DNA of 32,836 nt, taken from positions 1 to 32,836 of the forward strand of contig CANQRI010000005.1 of NCBI GenBank assembly GCA_947626235.1, given 5' to 3'. This document shows positions 1 through 8,929 of the stretch, in pieces; the first letter of the stretch is position 1; every line of letters starts with the position of its first letter. The stretch is from an uncultured Clostridia bacterium. Its GTDB lineage: Bacteria > Bacillota > Clostridia > TANB77 > CAG-508. Under the pieces are notes generated by a model. That model searched no databases, was not told the DNA's origin, and saw only the letters and a list, made by a program, of their open reading frames with translations. Position numbers and translations under genes: made by a program.

Positions 1-1560
1 ATTTATAATAATGGGAAAAATTATGCTTTAAATATTAACATTTCTTCTAATTACAGAATTCACCTTACAACAAATTCTAAACCAAACCCTACTGTTGCAC
101 CTAACTTTTGTATGGTTTTAAGAAAACATATTTTAGGTTTTAAAATAGCTAAAATTTATATGAATGGTTTAGAAAGAATTGTTTATATAGATTTAGAGGG
201 CTATAATGAACTAAATGATTTTACACAAAAAAAGCTTATAATTGAGCTTATGGGTAAGCATAGTAATATTATTCTTTTAAATAGTAATAATGTTATAATT
301 GATAGCTTAAGGCATTTAGATAGTTTTTCAAATTCTTTAAGAGATATTTTGCCTGCACACCCATATAGTGAACCCACTTCAGATAAATTAGATTTTACAA
401 ATACTTCTCTTGAATACTTTATAAATTCATTTAATCATAGTGAACATTTATCAAAAGCAATTTCTGATATTTATACTGGAATTAGTAAAACTTTTATTAT
501 AAATCAGCTATCACAATTAGGCATTTCTGATGATAACTACTCTAATAAAGATATAGATACATTATATAATTCTATTAAAAATATTATAAATGGAAAAGCT
601 TCTTGCTCTTTAATTAATGATGGAAAAGATTTTACTATATCTAGTTCCAACAACTATAATGATTTAGATATTAACTTTTTTATTGATGATTTTTATTTTA
701 ACAAAGAAGAAAACGATTTAGTTATAGGTTATAGAAATGATTTATTAAGATTAATGCTTTCCAATTTAAAAAAGATTTCTAAAAAACTTGAAAATATAAA
801 TAATAAATTAAAAGAATGTGAAAATATGGATACTTATCGTATATATGGAGAACTTATTACATCTAATTTATACCAAATTGATGATAGTAAAAATGTTAAG
901 TCTATAACTTTAGAAAATTATTACAATAATAACTTGCCAATAGATATTCCTTTAGATACAACTATTTCGCCTTCTTTAAATGCAAAAAAATATTTTAAAA
1001 AATATCATAAATTAAAAAATACTCTTGAAATTGTAAGCCTTCAAAAAGAAGAAACTGAAAAAGAATTAGATTACATTGAAAGTGTTATTTATGAACTTGA
1101 AAATTGTAATTCTGCCGAAGATGTTGATGAAGTTTACGAAGAAATTTCTGAAAACAGTATTTTAAAAGATTATCACAATTTTCCAAAAAATAGTAATTCT
1201 GAAATTAAGAAAAATAAAATAAATAAGAGAAAAGCACATAGTGAATATGAGCCTATAACTTATAAGGTTGATGGTTTTACAGTTTTTGTTGGAAAAAATA
1301 ATAAACAAAATGACTATATTACTACTAAACTTGGCAAAAATGATGACTTATGGTTTCATACTAAAGATATAAGAGGAAGTCATGTACTTTTAAAATGTAA
1401 TGGTAGTGATGTTAAAATAGATACAATTATTAGTTGCTGTAAAATTGCAGCTTTTCATAGTAAGGCAAAGCTTTCTTCTAATGTACCTGTTGATTATTGC
1501 AAAATTAAATATGTTAGAAAGCCTTCTGGTAGCAAGCCACGGAATGGTTATTTATACTAA
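1..1560 (+). CDS. rqcH: NFACT family protein (RqcH / fibronectin-binding FbpA-like), 5' partial, 3' frameshifted
   Basis: The reading frame is open from base 1, so the gene starts upstream of the window; the first ATG at 112 is internal (the FCMVLRKHI stretch is the conserved FCMLLRKH region of the family). RqcH binds obstructed 50S subunits and recruits tRNA-Ala to add C-terminal alanine tails in ribosome rescue; the Gram-positive homologues were first named fibronectin-binding proteins. Visible parts: the end of NFACT-N (GLERIVYI, where B. subtilis RqcH, from memory, has a D-R pair, so Glu replaces Asp), HSNIILL, a coiled-coil middle (about 700-1180) and the C-terminal NFACT-R domain (DDLWFHTKDIRGSHV). 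The frame ends in KPRNGYLY, but removing C1540 restores KPGMVIYTNNETINVTPSIK with a stop at 1595-1597. Family assignment is strong; the 3' end is probably an error or a recent lesion. Confidence 0.9.
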   Translation: MYNNGKNYALNINISSNYRIHLTTNSKPNPTVAPNFCMVLRKHILGFKIAKIYMNGLERIVYIDLEGYNELNDFTQKKLIIELMGKHSNIILLNSNNVIIDSLRHLDSFSNSLRDILPAHPYSEPTSDKLDFTNTSLEYFINSFNHSEHLSKAISDIYTGISKTFIINQLSQLGISDDNYSNKDIDTLYNSIKNIINGKASCSLINDGKDFTISSSNNYNDLDINFFIDDFYFNKEENDLVIGYRNDLLRLMLSNLKKISKKLENINNKLKECENMDTYRIYGELITSNLYQIDDSKNVKSITLENYYNNNLPIDIPLDTTISPSLNAKKYFKKYHKLKNTLEIVSLQKEETEKELDYIESVIYELENCNSAEDVDEVYEEISENSILKDYHNFPKNSNSEIKKNKINKRKAHSEYEPITYKVDGFTVFVGKNNKQNDYITTKLGKNDDLWFHTKDIRGSHVLLKCNGSDVKIDTIISCCKIAAFHSKAKLSSNVPVDYCKIKYVRKPSGSKPRNGYLY

Positions 1561-1597
1561 TAACGAAACGATTAATGTTACTCCATCTATTAAGTAA

Positions 1598-1623
1598 AGA
1601 GAAATTCAATTTAGAATTTCTCT
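1598..1623 (+). terminator. Rho-independent terminator after rqcH
   Basis: A perfect 10-bp stem AGAGAAATTC / GAATTTCTCT with a 6-nt loop is followed on the plus strand by a T-rich run. It begins one base after the frame-corrected rqcH stop (TAA 1595-1597), which supports that corrected end. It overlaps the stop of the convergent minus-strand gene and may serve it weakly, but the T tract is on the rqcH side. Confidence 0.8.
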
Positions 1624-2939
1624 TTATTTTTGCGTTTTTTCTTTATTACAAAATATATTGCAATTATTAAAATTCCAATAGCAATAAAAACTACAATCCA
1701 TACATTATTTTCTTGTTGTAATATATTTTCTATATTTCCACTACCTATTTCATTTTCTTGTAATATTCTAAATAGTTCTTCAGCTTGAATTTCTTGTTCT
1801 TGCTTATCTTGAATTTCTTCTACTTCATTTCTCCTATGAACATTTACTTCATATTTTTTAATAGTTATTCCATCTTGTGCCACTACAACAATTTCCAATT
1901 TATTATCTCCGATATTTATTTCCATATTTGTATTTATTACACTATTTCCATTTATTTTAACTACTGCATTTTCTTTTTGTGGTATAGCTAAAATTTGTAT
2001 ATTATCTACACTATTTGCTACTTCTACATTATAATTAGTTACATTAGCATTAAACTCTGGAACAAGTGTTCCTTCCCTTATTGCTAATGTTTCTAAATTA
2101 GCATTTGCAAGTTCTATATTATTTGTTTTTGTTACATAAATTTTATAATTTTCTGTTTTAGTTTTATCTTTTGATTCTACTATAATATTTATTGTATTTT
2201 TTCCCATCTGTAAATTTTCATTTCCGCTTATTGTAACGGTCGCCTCATTATTTTCTGCAAATGCTACAACTTCCAAATTTTCTACTGTATTATCTACTAC
2301 TAAATAGTATTCTTTTATAGCTTTATTAAATTCTGGACTAATTCCCGGATAATTTAACCTTAAAACTGCTAAATTTGCATTATCGTCTTCAGCATCATCT
2401 TGTACTGGCATTTGTACTTCATCTTGTGAAATATCATTCTGTGATAAATTTTCATCTTGCGAAATATTATTCTGTGATACCTCTGTATCTTGTGGTATAT
2501 TTTGCAATTCATTTTTTATTTCTATATTTATATAGTTATCACTTATTTCTAAACTTTCTCCTTTTGAATTATAAAACTCTCCAGATGCCGTTACAGTTGC
2601 CATTCCTTCTTCTAATCCTTTAAACACAAAAGTACCCGCTTCTAAATCTTGCTTATTTTCTCCATTTTCACTTACCCACGTATATAAAATTCTATTTTCC
2701 ATTACATTTGTATTTTCTGGTCCACGAACATATTGCAATTTTACTGCATCAAAATACATTTCTATAGTAAAACTTGCAACATCTTTTAAATTCAAGTTTA
2801 ACTCTATTTCTTCATCTTTTTGTATTGCTTCTTTATTAGTCTGCATTCCAATTTGCGTAACAGCGGATGATTTATTTATTCCTAAAACTAAAATTAAACT
2901 AACTAAAATAATAAGCTTCTTCATTCTTTTTATCTTCAA
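1611..2939 (-). CDS. Membrane-anchored cohesin-like protein with two cadherin-like beta-sandwich domains
   Basis: Order of parts: signal peptide (about residues 6-26), a cohesin-like beta-sandwich (about 27-142; the pattern KDVASFTIEMYFDAVKLQYV matches cohesin strands around the FxLxYDxxxL core), a Gln/Asn/Asp linker with SQNDISQDE-type repeats (about 145-185), two cadherin-like beta-sandwich domains (about 188-272 and 278-368), a transmembrane helix (about 413-432) and a short basic tail. It should be displayed outside the cell and held in the membrane. A role as docking site for the dockerin-bearing glucosaminidase encoded 31 bp upstream is inferred from context. Start is uncertain: the TTG at 2939 follows an in-frame TAG by one codon, while the good ribosome binding site AGGGAGG (2958-2964) lies 18 nt away; an ATG five codons in (2924) is the alternative. 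Domain calls are by eye. Confidence 0.72.
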   Translation of the reverse strand: MKIKRMKKLIILVSLILVLGINKSSAVTQIGMQTNKEAIQKDEEIELNLNLKDVASFTIEMYFDAVKLQYVRGPENTNVMENRILYTWVSENGENKQDLEAGTFVFKGLEEGMATVTASGEFYNSKGESLEISDNYINIEIKNELQNIPQDTEVSQNNISQDENLSQNDISQDEVQMPVQDDAEDDNANLAVLRLNYPGISPEFNKAIKEYYLVVDNTVENLEVVAFAENNEATVTISGNENLQMGKNTINIIVESKDKTKTENYKIYVTKTNNIELANANLETLAIREGTLVPEFNANVTNYNVEVANSVDNIQILAIPQKENAVVKINGNSVINTNMEINIGDNKLEIVVVAQDGITIKKYEVNVHRRNEVEEIQDKQEQEIQAEELFRILQENEIGSGNIENILQQENNVWIVVFIAIGILIIAIYFVIKKKRKNKEKF

Positions 2940-2970
2940 AATCTAATTTTGAATTTACCTCCCTACTTTA

Positions 2971-5280
2971 TCATTGCTTAATAAATTCTAGCTCTAATAT
3001 ATGTCTTCTTATTAAAAGTGAATCCGAAGATGATGGATTTTTTCCATCTCTTCTAACATTTCCAGCTTTTAAGAAAATTCCATTTAGCTTTTTTATTTCT
3101 AATATATGCCTTTGCAATATATATAAATCTGCTGTATCTACATAACCATCTGAATCTAAATCTCCATAAATTATAACTGTATATTCCATTTTTATATTGC
3201 TATTTTCGTCTACTAATCTAATTCTTGAACCTGTTCCTATTCTTTGGTCATCTCTTAACAAATTACCATTATAAGCATATATTTCTATTGTATAATTTGT
3301 AATTATTTTTTCTTTAACACTACTTACCGTTAAATCTTTAATATCCCAACCTGTTACTTCATTATTTTTTACTGTTAAGCTTTCATCAAAAACAACTCCA
3401 TCTAGTTTTGGAAATATTAATATAGGAACTTCTCTTGTAATACTTCCATCTTCTGTAGTTAAAGTTATTTTAGTATTTCCTTGTTTTAGTGCTGTTATAA
3501 GTCCACTTTCATCTACTGAAGCTATATTTTCATCTTCTATTTTATATATTATATTTGAGTTACTTGCATCCTCTGGAGTTATAAGTGGCTCTATTGTATA
3601 TTTATCTCCTTCTTGCATTGCTATACTTTCTACGTTTACTTGCATATCTGTTAAAGGTGTATAAACTTCTACATATATTGTATTTGAAACATTATTTGAT
3701 TTTGATTTTACAGTTATTCCAACAGTTCCAGCTTTAACACCAAGTATATATCCATTTCCATAAATCATAGCTATATTACTATTAGTAGAGCTATACTCTA
3801 CTGCCCTATTTGTTGCATTTGGTGGTAGAACTTCTACATTTAGCTTTATTGTTTCACCTTTCTTTATTTTAGTTTTATCTACTGATAAATTTATTTGTTC
3901 TACTGGAATTTCTCCTTGTGGTACTTCTTTTAAATAACTATGAAAAGCATATCCTATTATACCATTTGAAAGTCTAACTTTATCCCATAATTCTCCTGCT
4001 TGCCTTCCCTTTGCTATTCTTGTCATAATTGCATTTTTATTCACTGAAGTAATTACTTCATACGAAGTTGAAGGTCCAATTCTTATATTTAATGTACTAT
4101 TTACATCTGCCTGTACCTGTGTATTATCACTTATAAAATCGCTTTCTAATATATTAGGATTTTCCACTGGAGTAACATTCATATTATTATATACAGGAAT
4201 AACAAAAGACATTGCACTATTTAACATTCCTGCTTTTGAATACCCACTATAAATTATATTAGATTCACTATATGGTGCCAGTACATTTGTCATATATTGA
4301 TGCCAAAACAAACCTCCATTACTATTATTTACCACATGAAATTTTTGTAAATAAATTGTATTTTGTCCTAAATTTATATAACTTGAACCTAAAAAGATTG
4401 CCCCACCAGTTATTGCTTTTCCTTTATTATTCCATGGAATTAAATATTTATCTTTTGTAGCTTGTGAAGCACCATGACCATCTTTTGCATATTGTAGTCC
4501 ATTTTTTATTGCTCCCATTGGTTCTGATGAACTTGTTGCCCCTATATTATAAAAATTATATAATCCTTCAAAACCGCTTACATTACCACTAATAGAACTA
4601 TGTGACAGAAACGGTCCTACTTCTTGTTTTATTCGGGAAGCTAAATGGTAAGTACTTACTTTTGAATTCCTTCCTGCAGATAATATTAAATCTGAATATT
4701 TACTTGTAGTTACTATATTATTTCCTGAAGAATCCAAGTATTCCACTATTCTATTATAAAATTCAGTTCCATATAGCACCTTTTCAATTCCTTCTAAAGT
4801 ATTGGTACTTTCATTATATGATAACTCCTCAAACTGAAAAATTCTTACTTCATTTAAAAAGTTTCGTGGATCCATTGCGAATTCAACTGCTCTTCTTGAT
4901 GAATCTACCCATCCTCTATCTACCTCTACATTATATTTCCCAGTTTCAGTATTTTTCCATCTATCTGAATACGATTTAGGGACTAAATTTTTTCCAAATA
5001 CATTTTCATTATTTATTACATCTTGCCAACTCAAATTAGTATATAACGCATAGAACTTCCAATTAGGATGATTTTTTTGCAATTCTAATAAATATGGTTT
5101 ATAACTATCTGGGAAGTTATTAATTCCCTCTAATATAGTTGTATTATTAATTGTTGAAATTTCATAATTTAATTTATTATTCTTATCTGTACTATCTAGT
5201 ACATAACTTATACTTTTTCCCATGGCAATACTACTAATTATCACAATAAAAAGGATAATAAAAATTTTTATATATCTCAT
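2971..5280 (-). CDS. Dockerin-bearing cell-wall glucosaminidase (GH73-like, SH3, two Big_2 domains)
   Basis: Predicted exported endo-beta-N-acetylglucosaminidase that cuts peptidoglycan glycan strands. Order of parts: hydrophobic signal/anchor (about 5-27), glucosaminidase domain (about 56-365; HPNWKF, FAMDPRNFLNE, HLASRIKQEVG with candidate catalytic Glu220, NFYNIGA), bacterial SH3 (about 388-455, LNIRIGPSTSYEV), two Big_2-type Ig domains (about 460-540 and 542-624), a short module carrying a GTG motif (about 640-705), and a type I-like dockerin (706-769). The first calcium loop is canonical (DLDSDGYVDTAD); the second (NVRRDGKNPSSSD) is degenerate and appears one residue too long. Start ATG is preceded by AAAGGAG at good spacing. 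It lies 45 bp after the sortase gene in the same transcription unit. Autolysins rarely carry dockerins, so docking on the neighbouring cohesins is the natural inference. Confidence 0.85.
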   Translation of the reverse strand: MRYIKIFIILFIVIISSIAMGKSISYVLDSTDKNNKLNYEISTINNTTILEGINNFPDSYKPYLLELQKNHPNWKFYALYTNLSWQDVINNENVFGKNLVPKSYSDRWKNTETGKYNVEVDRGWVDSSRRAVEFAMDPRNFLNEVRIFQFEELSYNESTNTLEGIEKVLYGTEFYNRIVEYLDSSGNNIVTTSKYSDLILSAGRNSKVSTYHLASRIKQEVGPFLSHSSISGNVSGFEGLYNFYNIGATSSSEPMGAIKNGLQYAKDGHGASQATKDKYLIPWNNKGKAITGGAIFLGSSYINLGQNTIYLQKFHVVNNSNGGLFWHQYMTNVLAPYSESNIIYSGYSKAGMLNSAMSFVIPVYNNMNVTPVENPNILESDFISDNTQVQADVNSTLNIRIGPSTSYEVITSVNKNAIMTRIAKGRQAGELWDKVRLSNGIIGYAFHSYLKEVPQGEIPVEQINLSVDKTKIKKGETIKLNVEVLPPNATNRAVEYSSTNSNIAMIYGNGYILGVKAGTVGITVKSKSNNVSNTIYVEVYTPLTDMQVNVESIAMQEGDKYTIEPLITPEDASNSNIIYKIEDENIASVDESGLITALKQGNTKITLTTEDGSITREVPILIFPKLDGVVFDESLTVKNNEVTGWDIKDLTVSSVKEKIITNYTIEIYAYNGNLLRDDQRIGTGSRIRLVDENSNIKMEYTVIIYGDLDSDGYVDTADLYILQRHILEIKKLNGIFLKAGNVRRDGKNPSSSDSLLIRRHILELEFIKQ

Positions 5281-5325
5281 TTTTAAGCTCCTTTAGTTTT
5301 TGTAACAACTTCTATCTGGCTTAAT

Positions 5326-5943
5326 TTACATTTCTTTAGCTTGTACAATAAGTCTATTTCTTGAATAATTTACACACGTAATTAAAGTAATTACTACATT
5401 TCCATTTGTTTCTTGACTTAATGGTGCTACATTATTTGGTTTTACTTTATAAATATCATAAATTACATAAGTTTGCTCTCCATTTACATTATCTGTTAAA
5501 TATATTTCATCTCCAAGTTCCAAATCAATTAAATGGTTAAACATTCTTTCTTTATCATAATTATGCCCTGCTATACAAAAATTTCCTACACAATTTGGCT
5601 CTGGTCCCCAATATTTTGAAGCACAAACATCAAGTCCATCTGTTTTATATTCTTTAAGTACATAAGTTTCTAAATTTATTTTTGGTATTTCTAATTTTGC
5701 CGTTACTTCGTAATCTAAATACGTTTTTGGTATTTGTGAAATTAATTCTTTAGGTACTATTTCTTCTTTACTTATTACTTTTTCTAATTCTATATTATCG
5801 TAACTTTCTTTTAACTTAATTTTACTTTCTTTATATATTCCCAAAAACATGTATGAAATTATTACTAAAATAAGTAATAAAATTACAATTTTTATTCTTC
5901 TTCTATTTTGTTCAATTTTATCTTTTAATATTCTTTTTCCCAT
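5326..5943 (-). CDS. Sortase (class uncertain)
   Basis: Membrane-bound cysteine transpeptidase that cuts LPxTG-type signals and links the protein to peptidoglycan. The 205-residue protein has an N-terminal transmembrane segment (about 18-36), a predicted extracellular stalk and a sortase beta-barrel (about 80-205). The catalytic triad is visible: His127 in IAGHNY, Cys190 in TLITC and Arg197 in NRLIV. The length and ITLITC signature fit a small clostridial sortase; I cannot separate class B, D or E by eye. ATG at 5943 has AAAGGA about 11 nt upstream. It sits directly downstream of the LPKTG protein gene and upstream of a dockerin glucosaminidase, so it is probably the dedicated anchoring enzyme of this locus. 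Confidence 0.9.
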   Translation of the reverse strand: MGKRILKDKIEQNRRRIKIVILLLILVIISYMFLGIYKESKIKLKESYDNIELEKVISKEEIVPKELISQIPKTYLDYEVTAKLEIPKINLETYVLKEYKTDGLDVCASKYWGPEPNCVGNFCIAGHNYDKERMFNHLIDLELGDEIYLTDNVNGEQTYVIYDIYKVKPNNVAPLSQETNGNVVITLITCVNYSRNRLIVQAKEM

Positions 5944-5992
5944 AAAAAATAAATTCCTTTCGTCTCTTGTTATCTCTCATAATTTTATGTAT

Positions 5993-6017
5993 AGATGATT
6001 TCTTTTGGAAATCATCT
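5993..6017 (-). other. Intergenic hairpin between LPKTG gene and sortase gene
   Basis: A perfect 10-bp inverted repeat AGATGATTTC / GAAATCATCT with a 5-nt loop lies in the 81-nt gap. On the minus strand no T run follows it, so it is more likely an mRNA processing or stabilising hairpin, or a weak attenuator that sets the ratio of scaffold to sortase, than a full terminator. Confidence 0.55.
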
Positions 6018-6024
6018 AGCTTTG

Positions 6025-7065
6025 TTATTTTTTCTTACTAAAAAATATATATGAAGCTACTAATATTGCTATAATTGGCACAACAGCTAAATATATAGTA
6101 TCTCCTGTTTTGGGTAATGTGCTTGGTGTTTGGTTATTTGTTCCTGTACTTGTTTGTCCTTGTGTATTTGTTTGACCTGGTGTTTGTGTAGAGTTTCCAT
6201 TTCCTCCAGATGTAGTTTTTTCTTTTACTGCTATTTGAAATGCTTTAGATATTATTGTTTCATCTGATTCATCTCTATCTATAAGTTTTACTGTAACTGT
6301 ATAGTTTCCTGCTTTTGAAAATAAGCCTCTAACATTTAATACTTTATTAACATTTTCGCCACCTATAAGCTCTCCTGCAGGGTCTCCCCATCCGCTTTCA
6401 ATAATATCATACTGTGTTTGTCCATCTCCATCTGTTGCAAGCAATTTTGCTGTTCCTTGAACATCAGATGTAGCACTTGCTTCAATTCTTGCATGCTCAT
6501 AATTTTTTCCCATTGTTGATGCTATTGAAAGTCTCATATCCTTTTCTTCATTTACTATTACATCACCTTCATAATTTAATGAAATTGCATAGTCTACAAA
6601 TATTGGTTCTACTGTAAAAGTTTGTATTTTTGGATCTGTAATATTATCAAATTTAGAAGTATCAGGCTTTGTTAATCCTTCTGCTGTTATTCTAAAGTTT
6701 GTTGGGTTTGATGTAGTAATACCTTCTGTTTTTGCCTTAAATGTAGCTGTCATACTTTGCCTTGGTTGTGAACCTCCTGTAGAATCTAAATAATATACTC
6801 TTACTTTTTCATCAGAAGGTGTTGTTTGAGTAGACCCTTCAGATGAAACATATTCTACTAATTTTTTATCGTAATAAATATCAAAAGTGTATGCAGTTAA
6901 GTCTGTACCAAAATTTATAGTTACTGTTATATTCTCACCAGGGTGTACTGTGCTTTTATCTATTGATATATTTAAGGTATCTAATGTGTCTGCATATACT
7001 TTCATTGAAAATACTAATGTAAATAGTATGGCGAAAATCATTGCAATGCTTATAATTTTTTTCAT
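6025..7065 (-). CDS. LPKTG-anchored cohesin-like surface protein
   Basis: Predicted wall-linked scaffold protein. Order of parts: signal peptide ending near VYA (residue about 26), a cohesin-like domain (about 28-152; HPGENITVTINF, then AYTFDIYYDKKLVEYV, the hallmark strand pair of cohesins), a second beta-sandwich (about 155-283), a Thr/Gln/Asn/Gly-rich spacer (about 285-315), and a classical sorting signal: LPKTG (317-321), a hydrophobic stretch and a KKK tail. It should be covalently attached to peptidoglycan by the sortase encoded just downstream. ATG at 7065 is preceded by AGGAGG about 10 nt away. It is the first gene of the 7065-to-1611 unit. The cohesin assignment rests on residue pattern; a plain CARDB/Big-like adhesion domain is the alternative. 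Confidence 0.8.
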   Translation of the reverse strand: MKKIISIAMIFAILFTLVFSMKVYADTLDTLNISIDKSTVHPGENITVTINFGTDLTAYTFDIYYDKKLVEYVSSEGSTQTTPSDEKVRVYYLDSTGGSQPRQSMTATFKAKTEGITTSNPTNFRITAEGLTKPDTSKFDNITDPKIQTFTVEPIFVDYAISLNYEGDVIVNEEKDMRLSIASTMGKNYEHARIEASATSDVQGTAKLLATDGDGQTQYDIIESGWGDPAGELIGGENVNKVLNVRGLFSKAGNYTVTVKLIDRDESDETIISKAFQIAVKEKTTSGGNGNSTQTPGQTNTQGQTSTGTNNQTPSTLPKTGDTIYLAVVPIIAILVASYIFFSKKK

Positions 7066-7178
7066 AAAAATTTTTCCTCCTTTTTGATTTTTTATAATAA
7101 TATTATGTCGATTTTATTGTTTTTTACATTAGAATTTTTTTGATATTTTGGAAAAATTTATCATATTAAAAAAAGAAT

Positions 7179-7324
7179 TGCCCAATATTAATATATTTAT
7201 TTATTAATAACTCCCAGCTGCATAATAGCTTGTTAAAAAATTTTATAAATAAAATTTTTTACAATCTATAATTTGCTGGTCCCCACAAAATGTTACTAAT
7301 AAATAAATATATTAATATTGGGCA
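7179..7324 (-). repeat. Long palindromic element A (33-bp arms, interior GTGGGGACC)
   Basis: Arms at 7179-7211 and 7292-7324 are inverted copies with one mismatch in 33 bp, starting TGCCCAATATTAATA. The interior adds nested pairing: CCAGC/GCTGG, and a stem around GTTAAAAAATTTTAT. On the minus strand the interior carries GTGGGGACC about 11 nt inside the arm. Element B at 32513-32642 has the same plan and the same 9-mer, so this looks like a family of non-autonomous mobile elements or a structured RNA. Confidence 0.8.
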
Positions 7325-7330
7325 TTATAA

Positions 7331-7360
7331 AAAAGATATAGAAATTAATCTATATCTTTT
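7331..7360 (-). terminator. Terminator after the SH3/beta-sandwich membrane protein gene
   Basis: A 12-bp stem (AAAAGATATAGA / TCTATATCTTTT) with a 6-nt loop is followed on the minus strand by TTATAAT. It sits 27 bp past the stop at 7388 and separates the two transcription units of the surface locus. Confidence 0.8.
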
Positions 7361-7387
7361 TGCGTTTTACTTTTTATTTTTTACTTT

Positions 7388-8896
7388 TTAGAAGTGTTTT
7401 CCGCCTCTTCTTCCTGATGATCTATCATCTTCATCAATATTGCCATCATTCATAAAATCATTATTATCATAGTCGTTAGTATTATCTTTCATTTTTGGCA
7501 TATTCACATAATCATCATTGTCATCATTTTTAAACTCTTTGTCATAATCAAAAATATTTGAATTGTTAAAATCTTCACCTTTTACATATTTATTAGCTAT
7601 ATCATCAGCATTTTTGTCTTCTTCGTCATAATCACCACTATTTTTCATTTTTATTTTTAATACTATTATTGCTATTATTACTATTACTATTAATGCTATT
7701 AATATGTATAAAATATACATTAAATCAAATCCTGTATCTTGTGCCTCTGCTCCCCCTCCAACATTTGCTGTAATTTGATATGTGGCAACTTGCCCATCTT
7801 CTGATTTTAACATTATGGTAATTACATTTTCTCCTTCTTGTAAGCCTTCATTTCCCATTATTTCTACTGTTGCACCTTCTATATTTGGCTCTGCTACAAT
7901 TTCTAATTTTTCTATTGAAGATGCTACATTTATTGTATATTCATATATATATGGTTTAAATACATCTGATATATTTGCACCTTTTACTTCTAAAGATTTT
8001 AATCTTAATATACCTGAATCATCTATATTTTCGTCATCAATTTCATTTGTTTCTGTTCCTGATACATCGTTTGCAATGGTATTAGAAACTTCATTGGTTA
8101 CAGTATTAGTTGTTACTTCATTGGTTGCCACCTCATTAGTTACTGTATTTGTGTTTGCATCTGCTGGCTTTTCTTTTGTTAAATAATCTGATGAAATATA
8201 TGCAGTTTTACCATTATAGCTTACTCTACTCCATGAACCATCTGTACTAATACCTGTCCTTGTTACAGCAGTTCCTTTACTTAATCCACCTAATCTTGTA
8301 CTACTAGCACTATCAAGTTCCCTTACATTTACAGATTCCGTATTATATACATATACCGTTTCATTTACGTCTTTAAATGTATTTTTTAGTGTTGGTGTTT
8401 TTGGAGTTTGTGGTTGTTGTGGTTGAGGTGAAGTTTGTGTACTAGGTACTGGTTGCGTATTTGTTTGTGGCTGTGGTGTTGTTGGTTGTTGTGGGGTTAC
8501 TGGTGCTTCAGTTTGAGGTTCTGTTACTGTAATTGTAATAGATTCACTTACAGTTTTTTTATTAAGGTCTGAACCTGTTACTTCTCCACTTAATTTAATT
8601 GTATAACTTCCAGCTGTAGAAGCAACAAAAGTTGCTGTCATTACATTTTGAGTAACTTCTGAATCAGCTGCATCTGCTACATTTGTTGTTCCTCCTAAAC
8701 TTCCACCTGAAGCTGTAAGGCTTAAATTCCATGCCTCTGTAGAATTAACTTTTACTGTTATATTAACTGTCTCTCCAGTTTTTACATTACTGCTTGAAGG
8801 ACTTAAACTAGCACTTGCAGCATATGCTACGTTCCCCATTGCAAAAATCATTGTAACCATTAATATAAATAATACTACATTTTTTAACTTTCTCAT
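7388..8896 (-). CDS. Membrane-anchored surface protein: Ig-like, SH3, cadherin-like domain, acidic cytoplasmic tail
   Basis: Order of parts: signal peptide ending around AYA (about 26), an Ig-like beta domain (about 28-128), a Pro/Gln/Thr linker (about 130-170), a bacterial SH3 domain (about 178-242, SVNVRELDSASSTRLG), a low-complexity linker of repeated TNEV/TNTV units (about 245-290), a cadherin-like beta-sandwich (about 295-380), a transmembrane helix (about 392-415) and an 87-residue Asp/Asn-rich, Gly/Arg-ending tail. The N-terminal domain lacks a clear cohesin core. The cadherin-like domain resembles those in the 1611-2939 protein. It lies 33 bp after the dockerin glucosaminidase gene and is probably co-transcribed; start ATG follows AAGGAGA. 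It may organise cell-wall hydrolases at the membrane. Exact function is unknown. Confidence 0.8.
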   Translation of the reverse strand: MRKLKNVVLFILMVTMIFAMGNVAYAASASLSPSSSNVKTGETVNITVKVNSTEAWNLSLTASGGSLGGTTNVADAADSEVTQNVMTATFVASTAGSYTIKLSGEVTGSDLNKKTVSESITITVTEPQTEAPVTPQQPTTPQPQTNTQPVPSTQTSPQPQQPQTPKTPTLKNTFKDVNETVYVYNTESVNVRELDSASSTRLGGLSKGTAVTRTGISTDGSWSRVSYNGKTAYISSDYLTKEKPADANTNTVTNEVATNEVTTNTVTNEVSNTIANDVSGTETNEIDDENIDDSGILRLKSLEVKGANISDVFKPYIYEYTINVASSIEKLEIVAEPNIEGATVEIMGNEGLQEGENVITIMLKSEDGQVATYQITANVGGGAEAQDTGFDLMYILYILIALIVIVIIAIIVLKIKMKNSGDYDEEDKNADDIANKYVKGEDFNNSNIFDYDKEFKNDDNDDYVNMPKMKDNTNDYDNNDFMNDGNIDEDDRSSGRRGGKHF

Positions 8897-8929
8897 AAAC
8901 TTTCTCCTTTTTATCTTTATTCGAACTTA

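Larger units (their letters stand above)
7066..7387. other. 322-bp gene-free region: leader, long palindromic element and terminator
   Basis: No gene is supported here. From the low-coordinate end it holds the ribosome binding site of the LPKTG gene (AGGAGG, about 7076-7081), an AT-rich leader without a clear consensus promoter, the palindromic element at 7179-7324, and the terminator of the upstream minus-strand gene at 7331-7360. Confidence 0.7.

Noticed and set aside
7782..8186. Plus-strand 134-codon frame
   Set aside because: Antisense shadow of the repetitive TNEV/TNTV and beta-sandwich region of the surface protein; no ribosome binding site.
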